Source of the DNA: Brevibacillus laterosporus DSM 25
GTDB lineage: Bacteria > Bacillota > Bacilli > Brevibacillales > Brevibacillaceae
Direction of reading: 5' to 3'
NCBI RefSeq assembly: GCF_002706795.1
Contig: NZ_CP017705.1
Location: forward strand, 3,819,501-3,883,500
DNA length: 64,000 bases
Positions 26,796-35,395 of this stretch are shown here, one piece after another. Numbering within the stretch: the stretch's first letter is position 1; each line of letters opens with the position of its first letter. The translations under genes were made by a program, and so were the position numbers. The notes below the pieces were generated by a model. That model was given only the letters and a program-made list of their open reading frames with translations, was not told the DNA's origin and searched no databases.

Positions 26796-27650
26796 TTACT
26801 CATCTCCTGTCGCCACAGGACTATCCTTATAGGATGACCAATCGCTCCAGCTACCTCCGTATAACTTTGCATCGGCTCGACCTGCTCTCATAAGTGCTAG
26901 GAGGTTGACGCATGCTGTTACACCCGATCCACAGTAAACCATGATTTGCTTTTGCTGTAATAACTCACCGAAATGGTTTTGCAACTGCTCTTTCGTTTTT
27001 AATGTACCATCTGCTTGTAGGGTGTTTTTGTAAAAGAAGCATTCAGCTCCAGGAATGTGTCCTGCCTTATAGTCCAATGGTTCCACATCACCACGATAAC
27101 GCTCCGGTGCACGAGAATCGAGAAGAGGTATAGTAGCCTCTCGTTGTTCAATCGCATTCTTGGTCAGAAGCATATCTGATTGAACATTAGCTGTGAAGGA
27201 ACGCGATTTCCGCTGGAGGATTTCTGTGCTAGTCGGATAATTTGCTCTGTTCCATGCGGCATAACCACCATCCAGGACATACACACGCTCATGTCCAACG
27301 TAGCGTAACATCCACCACAAGCGAGCTGCCATTGCCATATCATCCCCATCATAGGCAACAACGGTTGTATGCTGGTCGATACCGATTTGGGAAAATAATT
27401 CTTCCATGACGGAAATGTTCGGTAATGGATGGCGTCCACCGTGCCCTTGCTCTGTTTTTTGACCGGATAGGTCTGACTCCAAGCTGATGTAGGTGGCGCC
27501 CGGAATATGACCTGCATCGTATTCTGCACGACCTGCATCTGGTTGTCCGAGAATAAAACGGCAGTCTAGTATCACTAGTGAAGGATCGTTAAGATGCTCA
27601 TAAAGCCAATCAACCTGTACCATGGGGTCTTGTAGCTTATCCTGTGACAT
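26796..27650 (-). CDS. Thiosulfate/3-mercaptopyruvate sulfurtransferase (rhodanese)
   Basis: The 284-residue protein contains two rhodanese domains. The N-terminal one is inactive-like (VAYDGDDMAMAARLWWML, where Asp replaces Cys), and the C-terminal one carries C240 in YCGSGVTACVN. The CGSGVTA loop is typical of mercaptopyruvate sulfurtransferases. It moves sulfane sulphur to thiols or cyanide in the cytoplasm. AGAGGGAT precedes ATG 27650; the TTG at 27668 overlaps this site and is rejected. It is monocistronic. Confidence 0.93.
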   Translation of the reverse strand: MSQDKLQDPMVQVDWLYEHLNDPSLVILDCRFILGQPDAGRAEYDAGHIPGATYISLESDLSGQKTEQGHGGRHPLPNISVMEELFSQIGIDQHTTVVAYDGDDMAMAARLWWMLRYVGHERVYVLDGGYAAWNRANYPTSTEILQRKSRSFTANVQSDMLLTKNAIEQREATIPLLDSRAPERYRGDVEPLDYKAGHIPGAECFFYKNTLQADGTLKTKEQLQNHFGELLQQKQIMVYCGSGVTACVNLLALMRAGRADAKLYGGSWSDWSSYKDSPVATGDE

Positions 27651-27870
27651 TTTATCCCTCTTTTCCAAAAAAGATCGAAATTCTTGCCTTTTTTCTACTA
27701 TAACAGATTAAAAGTTGTTTCGTCTTTGAAAAGGATGATACATTGAGGTATAGAGGGGCATACTTCCCAAATTTCATGGGGTACATATGATCTAGAGCAA
27801 AGAAGCAGTTTTGGTTTTTCATAGATTGTCAGGTTCATATATAAGATAGATAAACAGGTAGGAGGATACC

Positions 27871-28524
27871 ATGATAAAAGCACTCGTGTTTGATTTTGAC
27901 GGAACTATCTTGGATACAGAATGGACATTATATCAATCATTTAAGGAAATCTATGATTCTTATGGTGTAATACTTCCTATTGATCTATGGTCACAGGGGG
28001 TGGGGAGTGAACTTGTATTTGATCCTTTTGCTCATTTAGAAGAGATGATCAAGGCGCCTGTTGACCGAGTTGCAACAGAAGATAGATGGTTGAATCGCCA
28101 CAGAGAATTGTTGCAGACAACAGATTTACGTCCAGGTGTGAGGGAATATTTAGAAGCAGCGCGTTCTCTAGGGTTAAAAATTGGTCTTGCATCTAGCTCC
28201 CCTCGCTCCTGGGTAGACCCTCATCTAAAAAAATATGGCATACGTGATTATTTTTCTTGTGTCTTAACCAAGGATGATGTGCTACAAGTCAAACCTGACC
28301 CAGAGCTTTACATAAAAACGCTTACTTGCTTTGGGGTAAGACCGTATGAAGCGGTTGCCGTGGAGGATTCAGTCACAGGGGCGACAGCTGCCAAAGCGGC
28401 TGGTATGTACTGTATTATTACACCGCATGAGCTATCTCGTAAGCATACTTTTGCAGAGTATGATGTACGGATGGAATCTCTTGCAGAGAGACAGTTGGAG
28501 CAGGTGTTAGAAGATTTTAAATAA
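27871..28524 (+). CDS. HAD-superfamily hydrolase (beta-phosphoglucomutase-like)
   Basis: The 217-residue protein shows HAD motif I DFDGTILDTE (D8 nucleophile, D10 acid/base), motif II ASSSPRSW, motif III with K in VKPDPELY, and motif IV VEDSVTGATAAKAAGM. A helical cap lies between residues 18 and 85. It is a phosphatase or phosphomutase of small phosphate esters, probably a phosphatase; the substrate is not defined. GTAGGAGG precedes the ATG. It is a single-gene unit. Confidence 0.9.
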   Translation: MIKALVFDFDGTILDTEWTLYQSFKEIYDSYGVILPIDLWSQGVGSELVFDPFAHLEEMIKAPVDRVATEDRWLNRHRELLQTTDLRPGVREYLEAARSLGLKIGLASSSPRSWVDPHLKKYGIRDYFSCVLTKDDVLQVKPDPELYIKTLTCFGVRPYEAVAVEDSVTGATAAKAAGMYCIITPHELSRKHTFAEYDVRMESLAERQLEQVLEDFK

Positions 28525-28581
28525 GGCTCTGTTGGAGCAGCGATTTTTTATGTAAGCATACGCTATGTAAAATTCCATACG

Positions 28582-28640
28582 AAAACCCTTCTGATGCTCC
28601 AGCCCTCTTTTTGAGGTGGGGGATGATCAGAAGGGTTTTG
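28582..28640. terminator. Bidirectional terminator
   Basis: AAAACCCTTCTGAT pairs with ATCAGAAGGGTTTT between convergent genes. Confidence 0.8.
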
Positions 28641-28729
28641 ATTTGTTATCTACATCGATGTTTTATCATAAACGTACGAATGTAGCTTTCACTGAGCTTT
28701 TTACAAGAAGCTACTTTCGTTTATTTTTG

Positions 28730-28966
28730 TTATTGACGTTTACCAAGGAATACGACATCGTCATCATCTGAGATGGAATGTTCGCGAGGTTTGTTCTGAA
28801 AAGCCTCGTTTTTATGTGACACGGTACTGGTAAAACTACGAGAGTTATTGCCATTTTTCAGTCCTTGGATAAACCGACTAGCTTTGCCTGCTATAACAAG
28901 TGCCACTACGGCAATCAATACAATCGGAATTAAAGCTAACATCGCTAAAATGAGTAAGAATTTCAT
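28730..28966 (-). CDS. Small N-terminally anchored membrane protein, unknown
   Basis: The 78-residue protein begins with one long hydrophobic helix (residues 3-27, LLILAMLALIPIVLIAVVAL) and ends with a polar tail containing SISDDDDVVFLGKRQ. AAGGGGAG lies eight bases before the ATG. I recognise no family. The acidic DDDD tail is its only notable mark. Confidence 0.65.
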   Translation of the reverse strand: MKFLLILAMLALIPIVLIAVVALVIAGKASRFIQGLKNGNNSRSFTSTVSHKNEAFQNKPREHSISDDDDVVFLGKRQ

Positions 28967-29024
28967 TTCTGTGTCTCCCCTTTGAGTCGGTTAGTAATAT
29001 ATACGAAATAGGAGCGGGGAAGTT

Positions 29025-29453
29025 TCAGGCTTGTAAATATTTTTGAAAAGGTGTAAAGTCAATCTCTTTTTCTTTTAAATGAGCAATCAAAAATTTATGA
29101 TCACGTTTTGGCGTGGCAATGATGTAGCCACGAATGATCAGCTCTGTCGTCATATGCTCAGCTTTTTCATCCAGTGCCAACTGTCCAATTTTAGCAGCAA
29201 TCGTACGTCTTGCGACTGGACGGAATAATTCGGGAACAGGGTGTACTAATTCGTTTAATAACTCTAAGCTGTCATCGTCCCACATATGCCTTGTCTGATC
29301 AATAAAGTGATCTTGCCAATCTAAGTCAGATTTACCATCTTGTTTGGGCATTGATTTTAGAAATTTTCGGAACATAAAATAGCCACCAATGGCAAACAGT
29401 CCAACCAGCACAATGGTCCAACCGATAATAAACCAGGAAAACATTCCGTTCAC
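29025..29453 (-). CDS. DUF2621 family protein (YneK-like)
   Basis: The 142-residue protein has one N-terminal helix (about 5-28) and a soluble domain with WQDHFIDQTRHMWDD, PVPELFRPVARRTIAAKIG and IIRGYIIATPKRDHKFL. These match the YneK/DUF2621 family of bacilli, whose function is unknown. The start is GTG 29453, seven bases after GAGGTG; an internal ATG at 29444 is less likely. It is probably a separate unit from the small gene downstream (58-base gap). Confidence 0.82.
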   Translation of the reverse strand: MNGMFSWFIIGWTIVLVGLFAIGGYFMFRKFLKSMPKQDGKSDLDWQDHFIDQTRHMWDDDSLELLNELVHPVPELFRPVARRTIAAKIGQLALDEKAEHMTTELIIRGYIIATPKRDHKFLIAHLKEKEIDFTPFQKYLQA

Positions 29454-29687
29454 AAGCTACACCTCGTTATCATTATGCTTCTTAGTATCCGTAATTCAAC
29501 TATTGACCTTATTTTCATTGTACAACAAATATTTTGTTTTTTTAAGAGGAGGAATATGCAGAAACTACCTAAATGAACACCATTTACCTATCCTGATTTG
29601 CCTAATCAAGGATTTTCTCTTTCCAATTCTACACGAAATGAGTAAGATAGATAGTACAATAGCTGTTGGAAAAGGGGGCTCGTGCCT

Positions 29688-30059
29688 ATGTTTACACTTG
29701 GACAACGGGTAATTATCACAGCAGATTCCTTCGAACAATCGTTGCCAATCGGAGAACATGCCTATCTAATTGGCCGCGATCGCAACCCGGATTCGGCTTT
29801 TGACTGGTTGATTCGTGTCCCAAAGTATGATCGACATTTTCCTGTGACGGATAAAGATATCTCTTTAGAAGAGAGCATTTGGGAAGAAGCAGCTGAGCGA
29901 GCGCAGCAAGAAGCTTTGCTTGACTTTGCGTTGGCTACCAAAAATGAAGCATTGTTTCGTAGAGTGGTAGGTCTCGCTGACGAAGAGCCTGAACAAGGTG
30001 CGACAAAGGAATCACCTGAGGAATTTATTCGTAAGGTAAATATGAAAGCTTGGATATAA
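29688..30059 (+). CDS. Small protein with IDEAL-like motif
   Basis: The 123-residue soluble acidic protein has a beta-rich N-terminal part (GQRVIITADSF, AYLIGRDRNPDS) and a helical segment LLDFALATKNEALFRRV that resembles the IDEAL motif of Bacillus regulatory proteins such as YpiB. The start is ATG 29688, nine bases after AAAGGGGG; GTG 29682 is also possible. The family call rests on one motif and is tentative. It stands just ahead of a TPR gene. Confidence 0.6.
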   Translation: MFTLGQRVIITADSFEQSLPIGEHAYLIGRDRNPDSAFDWLIRVPKYDRHFPVTDKDISLEESIWEEAAERAQQEALLDFALATKNEALFRRVVGLADEEPEQGATKESPEEFIRKVNMKAWI

Positions 30060-30070
30060 GTGACTACCAG

Positions 30071-30120
30071 AATGATTTCCCCATAGGGCCAAAGAAAGTT
30101 GGCTTGGGGAGATCATTTTG
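30071..30120 (+). terminator. Terminator
   Basis: AATGATTTCCCCA pairs with TGGGGAGATCATT, followed by TTG. It separates the IDEAL-like and TPR genes. Confidence 0.75.
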
Positions 30121-30245
30121 TATTTTCTATACCTTCATTGCAGGAATTGCAGGGGGAAAACAAGAAGTCTGTTAGAGAAGAGATCGATTTTATAAAAACT
30201 AGGTGACGAAGCTTGTATCGCCATGGAAAGAGAGGCCTTTTAGCC

Positions 30246-31196
30246 ATGTCAGATTTTATCGAATTTCAAAATGAAGATGGACAGAGTATGCAGTTATCCC
30301 GCGAGGATTTTCAAAATAAAATAATTCCGAAGTATATGGATCTTTACTGGAATGAGAATGAAAAATTACGAGAGTTCGCTATGGAACTGGTACGTCAAGA
30401 ATTTCCTGAACATGCTTCCAAAGCAGCGGATCGTTTATTGGAATTGTATGGTCCCATTGAACCAGCAATGATTTTCCGTTCCATTGTACATATGCAATTG
30501 GGGGAATTTCCTCAAGCACAGAAGCTATTGCATGAAACAATTGATCAATACCCAGAATCAGCTACCGCTCATCTTAACCTAGCCCGCCTGTATGCACAGG
30601 GAGGGGAAGAGCATACAGCTGGTTTGCTGTTGCAAAAGTCATTACTTATTGATCCAAACCAAGATAATGGGTTAGAATGGTTGACCAATTCCTTTATGGA
30701 GGCAGGAAAAAAAGAAGAACTATATCAATATTTAACAGAACTTGGAAATCGAGAAGGTGCATGGCGTCCGCATTATGTGTTAGCACTTGTCGCATTAAAG
30801 GAAGGCGACCTCTTGACTGCTATGAACATGTTTAAAGAAACACTAGATAAAGTGAACGGTCATGAAGAAATTGTAATGAACGTGACAGGGGAACTAGGAC
30901 AAGCAGGGTACGTTTATCAGCTGATCCAAATTAGCGAGCAATATTGGAAACCAAGCTTTGAGCGACCATATGCCGGCTTTAATTATATCAATGCGCTCTT
31001 GCAAACCGATGAGACAAAAAAAGCGATTGATGTCCTAAAAGAATTAGTTGAACATACGCGTGAAGAGTTTAAACCAGCGGTACAAGAGTACGTGGACAGA
31101 TTGCCACAGGAACTGCTAGAAGCACACCAAGCAGATGAGAAAAATTCAGCAGCTACCAACGGAGAAACAAAGAAACCTTGGTGGAAAGTTTGGTAA
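30246..31196 (+). CDS. Tetratricopeptide-repeat protein
   Basis: The 316-residue cytoplasmic protein contains several TPR units (about 75-300), such as FPQAQKLLHETIDQYPESAT and HLNLARLYAQGGEEHTAGLL. The ending KKPWWKVW is unusual and aromatic. ATG 30246 gives the start MSDFIEFQNEDG, with AGAGAGG 12 bases upstream. A TTG at 30213 preceded by AGGTGA is an alternative that adds 11 residues. The partner proteins are unknown. Confidence 0.8.
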   Translation: MSDFIEFQNEDGQSMQLSREDFQNKIIPKYMDLYWNENEKLREFAMELVRQEFPEHASKAADRLLELYGPIEPAMIFRSIVHMQLGEFPQAQKLLHETIDQYPESATAHLNLARLYAQGGEEHTAGLLLQKSLLIDPNQDNGLEWLTNSFMEAGKKEELYQYLTELGNREGAWRPHYVLALVALKEGDLLTAMNMFKETLDKVNGHEEIVMNVTGELGQAGYVYQLIQISEQYWKPSFERPYAGFNYINALLQTDETKKAIDVLKELVEHTREEFKPAVQEYVDRLPQELLEAHQADEKNSAATNGETKKPWWKVW

Positions 31197-31221
31197 TAAG
31201 CAACATAAACATATAAAAATT

Positions 31222-31270
31222 GAAACAAGGCTCTATTCCCTTTTGGGAAGATAGGGTCTTGTTTTTGTTT
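31222..31270 (+). terminator. Terminator of the TPR gene
   Basis: AAACAAG..CTATTCCC pairs with GGGAAGATAG..CTTGTTT, followed by TTGTTTTAT. Confidence 0.85.
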
Positions 31271-31354
31271 TATCGATGTTCGTAGCGTAAACAGTTTGTT
31301 GACGATATCCTCTAGTATCCTAGTCAAAAAGGTGATAAAATGCAATTGTATATT

Positions 31355-31369
31355 TGATAATGATTATCA
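31355..31369. promoter_or_regulatory. Perfect Fur box
   Basis: TGATAATGATTATCA is an exact 7-1-7 Fur box. It lies 150 bases upstream of the nitroreductase gene. Nothing else is seen between 31271 and 31519. Confidence 0.85.
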
Positions 31370-31519
31370 TTTTTAGTGATGGAGATATATTCCGTGGAAT
31401 GAGCTTACAAATGTAAACGTAAAAATGCTAACTAACAGGGCTACCTGTTAATGCCTACACACATATAAAAAACTGCACGATACCATCAGATTAATAAACC
31501 ATTGGGGAGGAATATACAC

Positions 31520-32122
31520 ATGACAGAAGCAACGCAGACGTTGGCAACACTGATTACATCGAGAAGAACGGTACGACAAACGCAAAACACTCCTATTCCA
31601 CTGGAGACGATTAATAAAATTTTAGAACAAGCAGCATACGCTCCGTTTCATAGCGAAGTAGAGCCTTGGGCAGTCAAAATTGCTTCGACTGAGCAAGAAA
31701 AAAAGTATTTTTTTCAATGTGTCTTTAAGAGTTACGAGCGTATTGGTCTTTTTGAATCTTATACGGATGAAAAAATAGAAAAGGTAAGAGAGTCCTATCG
31801 GGAATACTTTGAAGGTACACCAATTTCGATTCTGATAGCAACAGATGTGTTCGACCATGAAAAAAAGGATTTTGAATCAGTTGGGGCTACTTGTGCATTT
31901 ATCCAAAACATTCAACTGCTATGCTGGGAACAGAATATTGGGGCTGTGTGGCGGACCAATCCTTATATTTTTGATTCAGAATTTATAAAGGAAATAGGTT
32001 TTCGTTCCAACCAAAAAATTGTAGGCTCGCTTCATTTAGGCTATCCACAACAAATACCTAAAGCCAAGGAACGCCGGTCGTTAGATCAATGGGTATCGAG
32101 TATTCAAGAGGGTGTCAAATAA
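31520..32122 (+). CDS. Nitroreductase-family flavoprotein, probably Fur-regulated
   Basis: The 200-residue protein fits the nitroreductase fold: ITSRRTVRQTQNTPIP (FMN-binding start), AAYAPFHSEVEPW, and GATCAFIQNIQLLCWEQNIGAVWRT in the dimer core. It should use FMN and NAD(P)H. GGGGAGG lies nine bases before ATG 31520. The perfect Fur box upstream suggests induction by iron limitation, so a flavin-dependent role in iron or siderophore reduction is possible but not shown. Confidence 0.85.
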   Translation: MTEATQTLATLITSRRTVRQTQNTPIPLETINKILEQAAYAPFHSEVEPWAVKIASTEQEKKYFFQCVFKSYERIGLFESYTDEKIEKVRESYREYFEGTPISILIATDVFDHEKKDFESVGATCAFIQNIQLLCWEQNIGAVWRTNPYIFDSEFIKEIGFRSNQKIVGSLHLGYPQQIPKAKERRSLDQWVSSIQEGVK

Positions 32123-32147
32123 TATAGGTTCGAAAATAGCAATATCA

Positions 32148-32190
32148 ACATTCCATGTACCACCAGTGTGTGGTGATGGAATGTTTTTTA
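32148..32190 (+). terminator. Terminator
   Basis: AACATTCCAT / ATGGAATGTT encloses CACCA / TGGTG and ends in TTTTTT. Confidence 0.9.
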
Positions 32191-32227
32191 ATATGTAGGT
32201 AAGAGACATAAGTAATTTTGCATAATC

Positions 32228-32256
32228 TTGTGATTTGAAATTAGGCAGGATATACT
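32228..32256 (+). promoter_or_regulatory. Promoter of the marR-MFS operon
   Basis: TTGTGA and TATACT are 17 bases apart. The predicted start site falls inside the palindrome that follows. Confidence 0.75.
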
Positions 32257-32258
32257 TA

Positions 32259-32280
32259 TTTTGTTTCCTAGGAAACAAAA
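32259..32280. promoter_or_regulatory. 22-bp perfect palindrome, MarR operator
   Basis: TTTTGTTTCCT is followed at once by its exact complement AGGAAACAAAA. It covers the transcription start of the marR-MFS operon, an ideal place for MarR autorepression. Confidence 0.8.
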
Positions 32281-32309
32281 ATGACAGAAAGATAAGGAGA
32301 AGTAAATAC

Positions 32310-32786
32310 ATGACTACACAACAAATTGTAGGGAAGTTGCAAAAGCTACTGCACCAACATGAAGAAAATAGTAAAACGCGACAGTCAGGCCTACTGAACT
32401 CCATTCGAGATATAGACAGACCGACAGAGGAGCTGACTTTATCAGAACTGCATGTTATCGCTTGTATAGGAAAACATGGACAGGTTAATGTGACGGCCAT
32501 TTCACAAGAGATGGATATGACTCGTGGAGCTATTTCTAAGATTAGTACGAAGCTTTTGAAAAGAGGTTATCTAGTAAAAAAACAAAAAGCTGATAATCAA
32601 AAGGAGGTTCATTTTCAATTAACATCTATGGGAGCTGAAATTTTCCGTTTACATGAAGAGCTACATGAACAGGCAGAGAGGAGAATAGAGAGGTTTTTAC
32701 AAAAATACTCTAGCTCTGAGCTAGCTTTTATCGATCGTCTGCTGACCGATGCCATTGCAGAACATAAGAGCAAGCAGACAGAATAG
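32310..32786 (+). CDS. MarR-family transcriptional regulator
   Basis: The 158-residue protein has a winged helix (about 45-115) with LTLSELHVIACIGKHGQVNVTAISQEMDMTRGAISKISTKL (recognition helix near residues 70-85) and a wing KQKADNQKEVHFQLT, flanked by dimerisation helices. AAGGAG lies ten bases before ATG 32310. It heads a two-gene operon with an MFS exporter, and a perfect palindrome overlaps the start site. The arrangement recalls the Bacillus subtilis YdgJ-YdgK pair. The inducer is unknown. Confidence 0.92.
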   Translation: MTTQQIVGKLQKLLHQHEENSKTRQSGLLNSIRDIDRPTEELTLSELHVIACIGKHGQVNVTAISQEMDMTRGAISKISTKLLKRGYLVKKQKADNQKEVHFQLTSMGAEIFRLHEELHEQAERRIERFLQKYSSSELAFIDRLLTDAIAEHKSKQTE

Positions 32787-32818
32787 AGCATTTTTATTTG
32801 GTTAGGAGGAAATAGAGC

Positions 32819-34000
32819 ATGAAAACAAAATTGATTTTGTATACATTAGCAATCAGCGCGTTAGTAGGATCGCTGTCTCAAAACATCTACACGCCGATCT
32901 TACAGCAAATGCAGGAGCAATTACAAACATCACCATACCTGATCAATCTAAGTATTTCTGTGTTCACTATTGCCCTAGCTATCATGCAAATTGTGTATGG
33001 CCCCTTTATTGATACGAAAGGACGTAGAGCTGTGTTACTACCTAGTCTGTTCCTCTATGTTATAGCTTCTGTGGGATGCGCCTTTTCAGGAAGCATTTCT
33101 TGGTTTTTATTCTTTCGTGTATTACAAGGGATTGGGGTAGCTGCAATACCCGTGGTGGCTGCTACGGTAATTGGAGATATATTCGAAGGATCACAGAGAG
33201 CACAAGCAATGAGTAACTATCAGATGCTTCTCTCCTTGGCTTCGGTAATCGGACCGTTGTTAGGCGGGTTTATTGGAGGTCAGAGTGGATTTACGGGTAT
33301 TTTCTCCTTTTTAGGTGTAACGGGTCTTATTATGTTTATTGCTAGTCTAGTCATTATCCCAGAAACTAAGCCAACAAAGGGAATCGCACGAACATTCCAA
33401 CTACAAGCCTATGTAAAAGTACTTGTTCACCCGATTGGCCGGCTAGTATTGTTGCTTGGCTTTGCTCAATTCTATTTATTTTACAGTGTGTTGGTGTTTT
33501 TACCACATGTACTACAGAACATATATGGCTTATCTGCACAACAAACAGGGCTTGCTTTTTTACCATTGTCCCTATGCTTGATGGCGGGGAGTTTTGTAAG
33601 TGGTCGATTAAAAGATAAACAACTGGGGAGAAGCGAACAAAGATTGCTGTTCACTTGCTTTTTGCACCTGATAGCAGTCGTCATTTTTACACTGACAGCA
33701 AATATATCTATTGGGTGGCTCTTGTTTAGTTTATCTTTATATGGATTTAGTGGTGGTTATGCCATGCCATTCCAAAGCACGTTACTAACCGAGCTCTTTG
33801 TAGCAGAGCGGGCAACGGCGATTGGCTTCTATAATTTTATTCGTTATGTTGGTATGGCGGTAGGACCTATTATCGGTAGCTTATTGTATCAAGATGGACG
33901 ATTTGTTTTGACATTTGGAGTAGGAGCCATTGGGTTTGCGATTGTCATTTTATTTGCTAGGAAAATGATTAGGCTACGCGAAAAGCTGTTCTTCCAATGA
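32819..34000 (+). CDS. MFS transporter (Bcr/CflA-like drug exporter)
   Basis: The 393-residue protein has twelve predicted helices. Motif A-like sequence is YGPFIDTKGRRAVL and motif C-like sequence is LASVIGPLLGGFIGGQSG, which is characteristic of proton-driven exporters. It begins 32 bases after marR with TTAGGAGG upstream. It is likely a multidrug or toxin exporter repressed by the upstream MarR protein. Confidence 0.88.
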   Translation: MKTKLILYTLAISALVGSLSQNIYTPILQQMQEQLQTSPYLINLSISVFTIALAIMQIVYGPFIDTKGRRAVLLPSLFLYVIASVGCAFSGSISWFLFFRVLQGIGVAAIPVVAATVIGDIFEGSQRAQAMSNYQMLLSLASVIGPLLGGFIGGQSGFTGIFSFLGVTGLIMFIASLVIIPETKPTKGIARTFQLQAYVKVLVHPIGRLVLLLGFAQFYLFYSVLVFLPHVLQNIYGLSAQQTGLAFLPLSLCLMAGSFVSGRLKDKQLGRSEQRLLFTCFLHLIAVVIFTLTANISIGWLLFSLSLYGFSGGYAMPFQSTLLTELFVAERATAIGFYNFIRYVGMAVGPIIGSLLYQDGRFVLTFGVGAIGFAIVILFARKMIRLREKLFFQ

Positions 34001-34012
34001 TATAGAGGCTAT

Positions 34013-34044
34013 AAAGTCATCCAAGGGAAGTGGGTGACTTTTTT
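34013..34044 (+). terminator. Terminator of the marR-MFS operon
   Basis: AAAGTCATCC pairs with GGGTGACTTT and is followed by TTTT. Confidence 0.85.
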
Positions 34045-34177
34045 GTTACCTAACAGACTAAGAGATAACAACATAAAGCCATTTTAGAACGACATTGTCT
34101 AAAAATAAAAATATAGTGTAATGTTCTCTGTTTTGCTGGATCAAATAAACGAATCAAAGAAAGAGAGGATGACTTAT

Positions 34178-34933
34178 ATGAAGAAACAAACGCTTATAGT
34201 AGTAAGTACATTGGCAGTAATGTTATCAGCCATATCTCCATTTTCTCCAGTGCTAGCCGATAGAGTGAATGCAGCGGCTAGCAAGAATCAGCAAACTCTA
34301 ACTCTGGATCAGGTAATTGCTGAAATGAATAAAAAAACGCCGATCTCTACCTATACGGAGGCAACATTTACGACGCAGAATCGACTTATTGAAAACAGTC
34401 CTAGAACAGCTACAACGAATTATAAATGGTGGGACAATACGATAAATAATGAGATGCGTATAGAAACTACGAAGGATGGTAGGACGAGTTTTTATGTTAG
34501 TAAGGGTGGTACGTCTACTAGTTATAAGGAAGAAAGTATGGAAGGTAATGAGCAAGCTGTAATATCTTCAACGGGAGTAAAGGCTGCTGTCGATAACAAA
34601 ATTAATAATACAAAGCAAGAATTAAAAAAACTTAAAAAGGATATTCTTTCTGACGCCAAAGTTACTTTTCATATTGTGGAAGAAACGTTGCTTAACCGAG
34701 ATGTCTATCATATCTCTAAAAAACAAGAGAAGGTAAGAAACAATCAATCTAATGTTACTTATAATGAACTTTGGATAGATAAGAAAACCGGTCTAAAGCT
34801 AAAGTCTATTTCGAATGCGAATGACAAACAAATTTCCGAGTATACAGTTACTAAAGTAGATTTTCATCCACAATTCAATGAAAAAGACTTTACTCTTGAT
34901 TTACCTAAGGATGTCAAAATAATAGAAAACTAG
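34178..34933 (+). CDS. Secreted LolA/RseB-like protein
   Basis: The 251-residue protein has a signal peptide (residues 1-about 28, LIVVSTLAVMLSAISPFSPVLA). The mature part is beta-rich with features of the lipoprotein-carrier fold: NYKWWDNTINNEMRIETT, RTSFYVSKGG, YNELWIDKKTGLKLKS and a closing NEKDFTLDLPKD. The fold call is by pattern and moderate. GAGAGGATG precedes ATG 34178. It is a single gene between two terminators, exported to the cell surface. Confidence 0.65.
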   Translation: MKKQTLIVVSTLAVMLSAISPFSPVLADRVNAAASKNQQTLTLDQVIAEMNKKTPISTYTEATFTTQNRLIENSPRTATTNYKWWDNTINNEMRIETTKDGRTSFYVSKGGTSTSYKEESMEGNEQAVISSTGVKAAVDNKINNTKQELKKLKKDILSDAKVTFHIVEETLLNRDVYHISKKQEKVRNNQSNVTYNELWIDKKTGLKLKSISNANDKQISEYTVTKVDFHPQFNEKDFTLDLPKDVKIIEN

Positions 34934-34996
34934 GCTGAGAGAAACAAGCGTTATATCCTCAAAGAAAAATATCAAAACATACCCATAAATTAAAAA

Positions 34997-35030
34997 AATG
35001 ACTCTGTTATTCGTTCAGAGTCATTTTTTT
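34997..35030 (+). terminator. Terminator
   Basis: AATGACTCTG / CAGAGTCATT with a following TTTTT. Confidence 0.92.
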
Positions 35031-35099
35031 ATGCCCATCAGCAATGGTGAACGTTACAGTCATAGATGCAATAGTGAACGAGTTGATGCATTTTAATCA

Positions 35100-35128
35100 T
35101 TGTCGTATATTGACGAAATTTGTATAAT
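35100..35128 (+). promoter_or_regulatory. Promoter candidate of the chemoreceptor gene
   Basis: TTGTCG and TATAAT are 17 bases apart. The resulting leader would be about 260 bases. In 35129-35395 I see no gene and no recognised riboswitch. No clear SigD (TAAA / GCCGATAT) promoter is present. Confidence 0.5.
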
Positions 35129-35395
35129 AAGCGTACCTTTCAAACTTGTTATCTTTCAATCCAATGGTGGAAAACGTAAGTTCTCAGTCTAGCGTTTGTT
35201 TAAACAACAGTAAGTATGAATAACAAATGATCAGAAAAAACCCTTTCGAAAGCAAAAGAGCTTTTTAAGCCTTGTTCTCCATAATGGGTAAAATTGCAGT
35301 TAAATAATTCAGCAGAAGATTCATAGATTGGGCAGGTTTGGTTAGGGATTCGATTACTTTAGGATTTTATACAACTGTAAAAGGGGAGATGATCT

